Below are positions 5,207-6,093 of a stretch of 6,093 nucleotides of DNA, one piece after another. The stretch is from Gammaproteobacteria bacterium (GTDB lineage: Bacteria > Pseudomonadota > Gammaproteobacteria > Arenicellales > Poriferihabitantaceae): contig JAIBDK010000151.1 in assembly GCA_024679435.1 (NCBI GenBank), positions 1-6,093 of the forward strand, in the 5' to 3' direction. Position 1 is the stretch's first letter, and every line of letters begins with the position of its first letter. The position numbers were made by a program, and so were the translations under genes. Below the pieces are notes generated by a model. It did no database searches. It saw only the letters and a program-made list of their open reading frames with translations, and had not been told where the DNA came from.

Positions 5207-6093
5207 GTGGAAAGCACGGCAACAAATGTAGAAAAAGACGCTTTGGTTGATTCCCTTAACAGACCTCTTCAGGATCTTAGAATATCGGTTACCGATCGAT
5301 GCAATTTTCGATGTGGGTACTGTATGCCAAAGGATGTGTTTGGAAAAGGCTATCCGTTTCTAAAACCAAGTTCCCTGCTGTCTTATGAAGAAATACATAA
5401 ACTTGTTTCTGTATTCAGTGAACTCGGGGTTAGCAAAATTCGGTTAACCGGCGGCGAGCCCCTGTTGAGAAAAGATCTGGAAAAACTGGTTGAACGATTG
5501 GCTGGTGTGGACGGTATAAAAGATATTGCATTGACCACAAATGCCTCTTTACTAACGGCTGAGCGCTGCCGATCGTTGAGAAGTGCAGGGGTGCGCCGGA
5601 TTAATATCAGTCTGGATGCGCTTACGCCAGAAATTTATAAGGAGATCAACCAGATTCCTGTGCCGCTGGAAGATATATTACGGGGCGTTAAAAGTGCGGT
5701 CGATAGTGATTTTGCTGCGGTGAAAGTTAATATGGTTGTCCAGAAGGGGGTCAACGAAACCGATATACTGCCAATGGCCAGATACTTCAGAAATACAGGA
5801 GTCGTTCTCCGGTTTATAGAATTTATGGATGTCGGCAACTACAATCAATGGAATATGGATAAGGTTTTTACTGCATCGCAAATTGTAGAATTGCTTTCCG
5901 CTGAATTCCCCCTTGAACCTGTGGATCCAAATTATCGGGGCGAAGTTGCTCGACGATGGCGTTATCTGGACGGTCAGGGAGAAATCGGTGTGATTGCATC
6001 TATTACCCAGCCATTTTGTGGAGACTGTGCCAGAGCCAGATTATCTGCCAAAGGTGAACTCTTTACCTGTCTATTCGCGTCATCCGGATTTAA
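5207..6093 (+). CDS. moaA: GTP 3',8-cyclase MoaA (radical SAM), 3' end cut by the window
   Basis: The frame is open from GTG 5207 to the window edge: 295 complete codons plus two bases, against about 330 residues for a usual MoaA. The protein starts the metallopterin pathway by converting GTP to 3',8-cyclo-7,8-dihydro-GTP, which MoaC then makes into cyclic pyranopterin monophosphate. The N-terminal SAM cluster motif is C32-x3-C36-x2-C39 in TDRCNFRCGYCMP. The glycine-rich SAM motif TGGEPLLR lies at 81-88. NISLDAL (near 130) and RFIEFMDVG (near 205) are typical. The second, GTP-binding cluster is C271-x2-C274-x13-C288, with the two substrate-contacting arginines as CARAR (274-278). Only the end of the protein, with the usual C-terminal Gly-Gly, is missing. 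It follows the second moaD-like gene by 4 bases. It may be a second, operon-dedicated moaA in addition to a housekeeping copy elsewhere. Confidence 0.96.
   Translation, partial: MESTATNVEKDALVDSLNRPLQDLRISVTDRCNFRCGYCMPKDVFGKGYPFLKPSSLLSYEEIHKLVSVFSELGVSKIRLTGGEPLLRKDLEKLVERLAGVDGIKDIALTTNASLLTAERCRSLRSAGVRRINISLDALTPEIYKEINQIPVPLEDILRGVKSAVDSDFAAVKVNMVVQKGVNETDILPMARYFRNTGVVLRFIEFMDVGNYNQWNMDKVFTASQIVELLSAEFPLEPVDPNYRGEVARRWRYLDGQGEIGVIASITQPFCGDCARARLSAKGELFTCLFASSGF

Noticed and set aside
5635..5881. Two 67-residue minus-strand frames inside moaA
   Set aside because: They lie opposite conserved MoaA coding sequence and overlap each other in different frames, so they are not genes.

Overview
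The window looks like a chromosomal segment of a Gammaproteobacterium or close relative, with roughly balanced GC judged by eye. The reasons are a standard 125-residue ApaG and a proteobacterial-type aldehyde oxidoreductase (AOR) cluster. The exact taxon cannot be read from the sequence.

Layout. A complete apaG gene lies on the minus strand at the left edge (4-381). A 208-base divergent intergenic region (382-589) follows and holds the best promoter candidate of the window. Everything to the right is on the plus strand. First come three tightly packed genes: a four-cluster ferredoxin-like protein (590-1063), a tungsten-type AOR catalytic subunit (1076-2932) and an FAD/NAD oxidoreductase (2929-4182). 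They match in order, size and motifs the AorA-AorB-AorC enzyme of Aromatoleum aromaticum. A 172-base gap (4183-4354) has no convincing gene but holds two inverted repeats. A second block follows: a MoaD/ThiS-like sulfur carrier (4355-4603), a 116-residue protein of unknown function (4600-4950), a second MoaD/ThiS-like protein (4954-5202), and a MoaA radical-SAM GTP cyclase (from 5207) cut by the right edge.

How it works together (inference from family knowledge). AorB should oxidise aldehydes to acids, or the reverse, at a tungsten-bis-metallopterin site. AorA should carry the electrons through its four [4Fe-4S] clusters, and AorC should pass them to or from NAD(H). The second block supplies cofactor-synthesis functions: MoaA makes the first pterin intermediate, and MoaD-type proteins deliver the dithiolene sulfur through a C-terminal Gly-Gly. 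The window is therefore best read as an AOR operon with its own metallopterin-synthesis module. No regulator, tungstate transporter, MoaE, MoeA or MoeB/ThiF-like activating enzyme is visible here.

The most interesting part is the second block. Three consecutive small proteins all end in Gly-Gly: two MoaD paralogues and, between them, the unknown protein ending Arg-Gly-Gly-Gly. The Gly-rich codons at each end sit where the ribosome-binding site or start of the next gene is needed.
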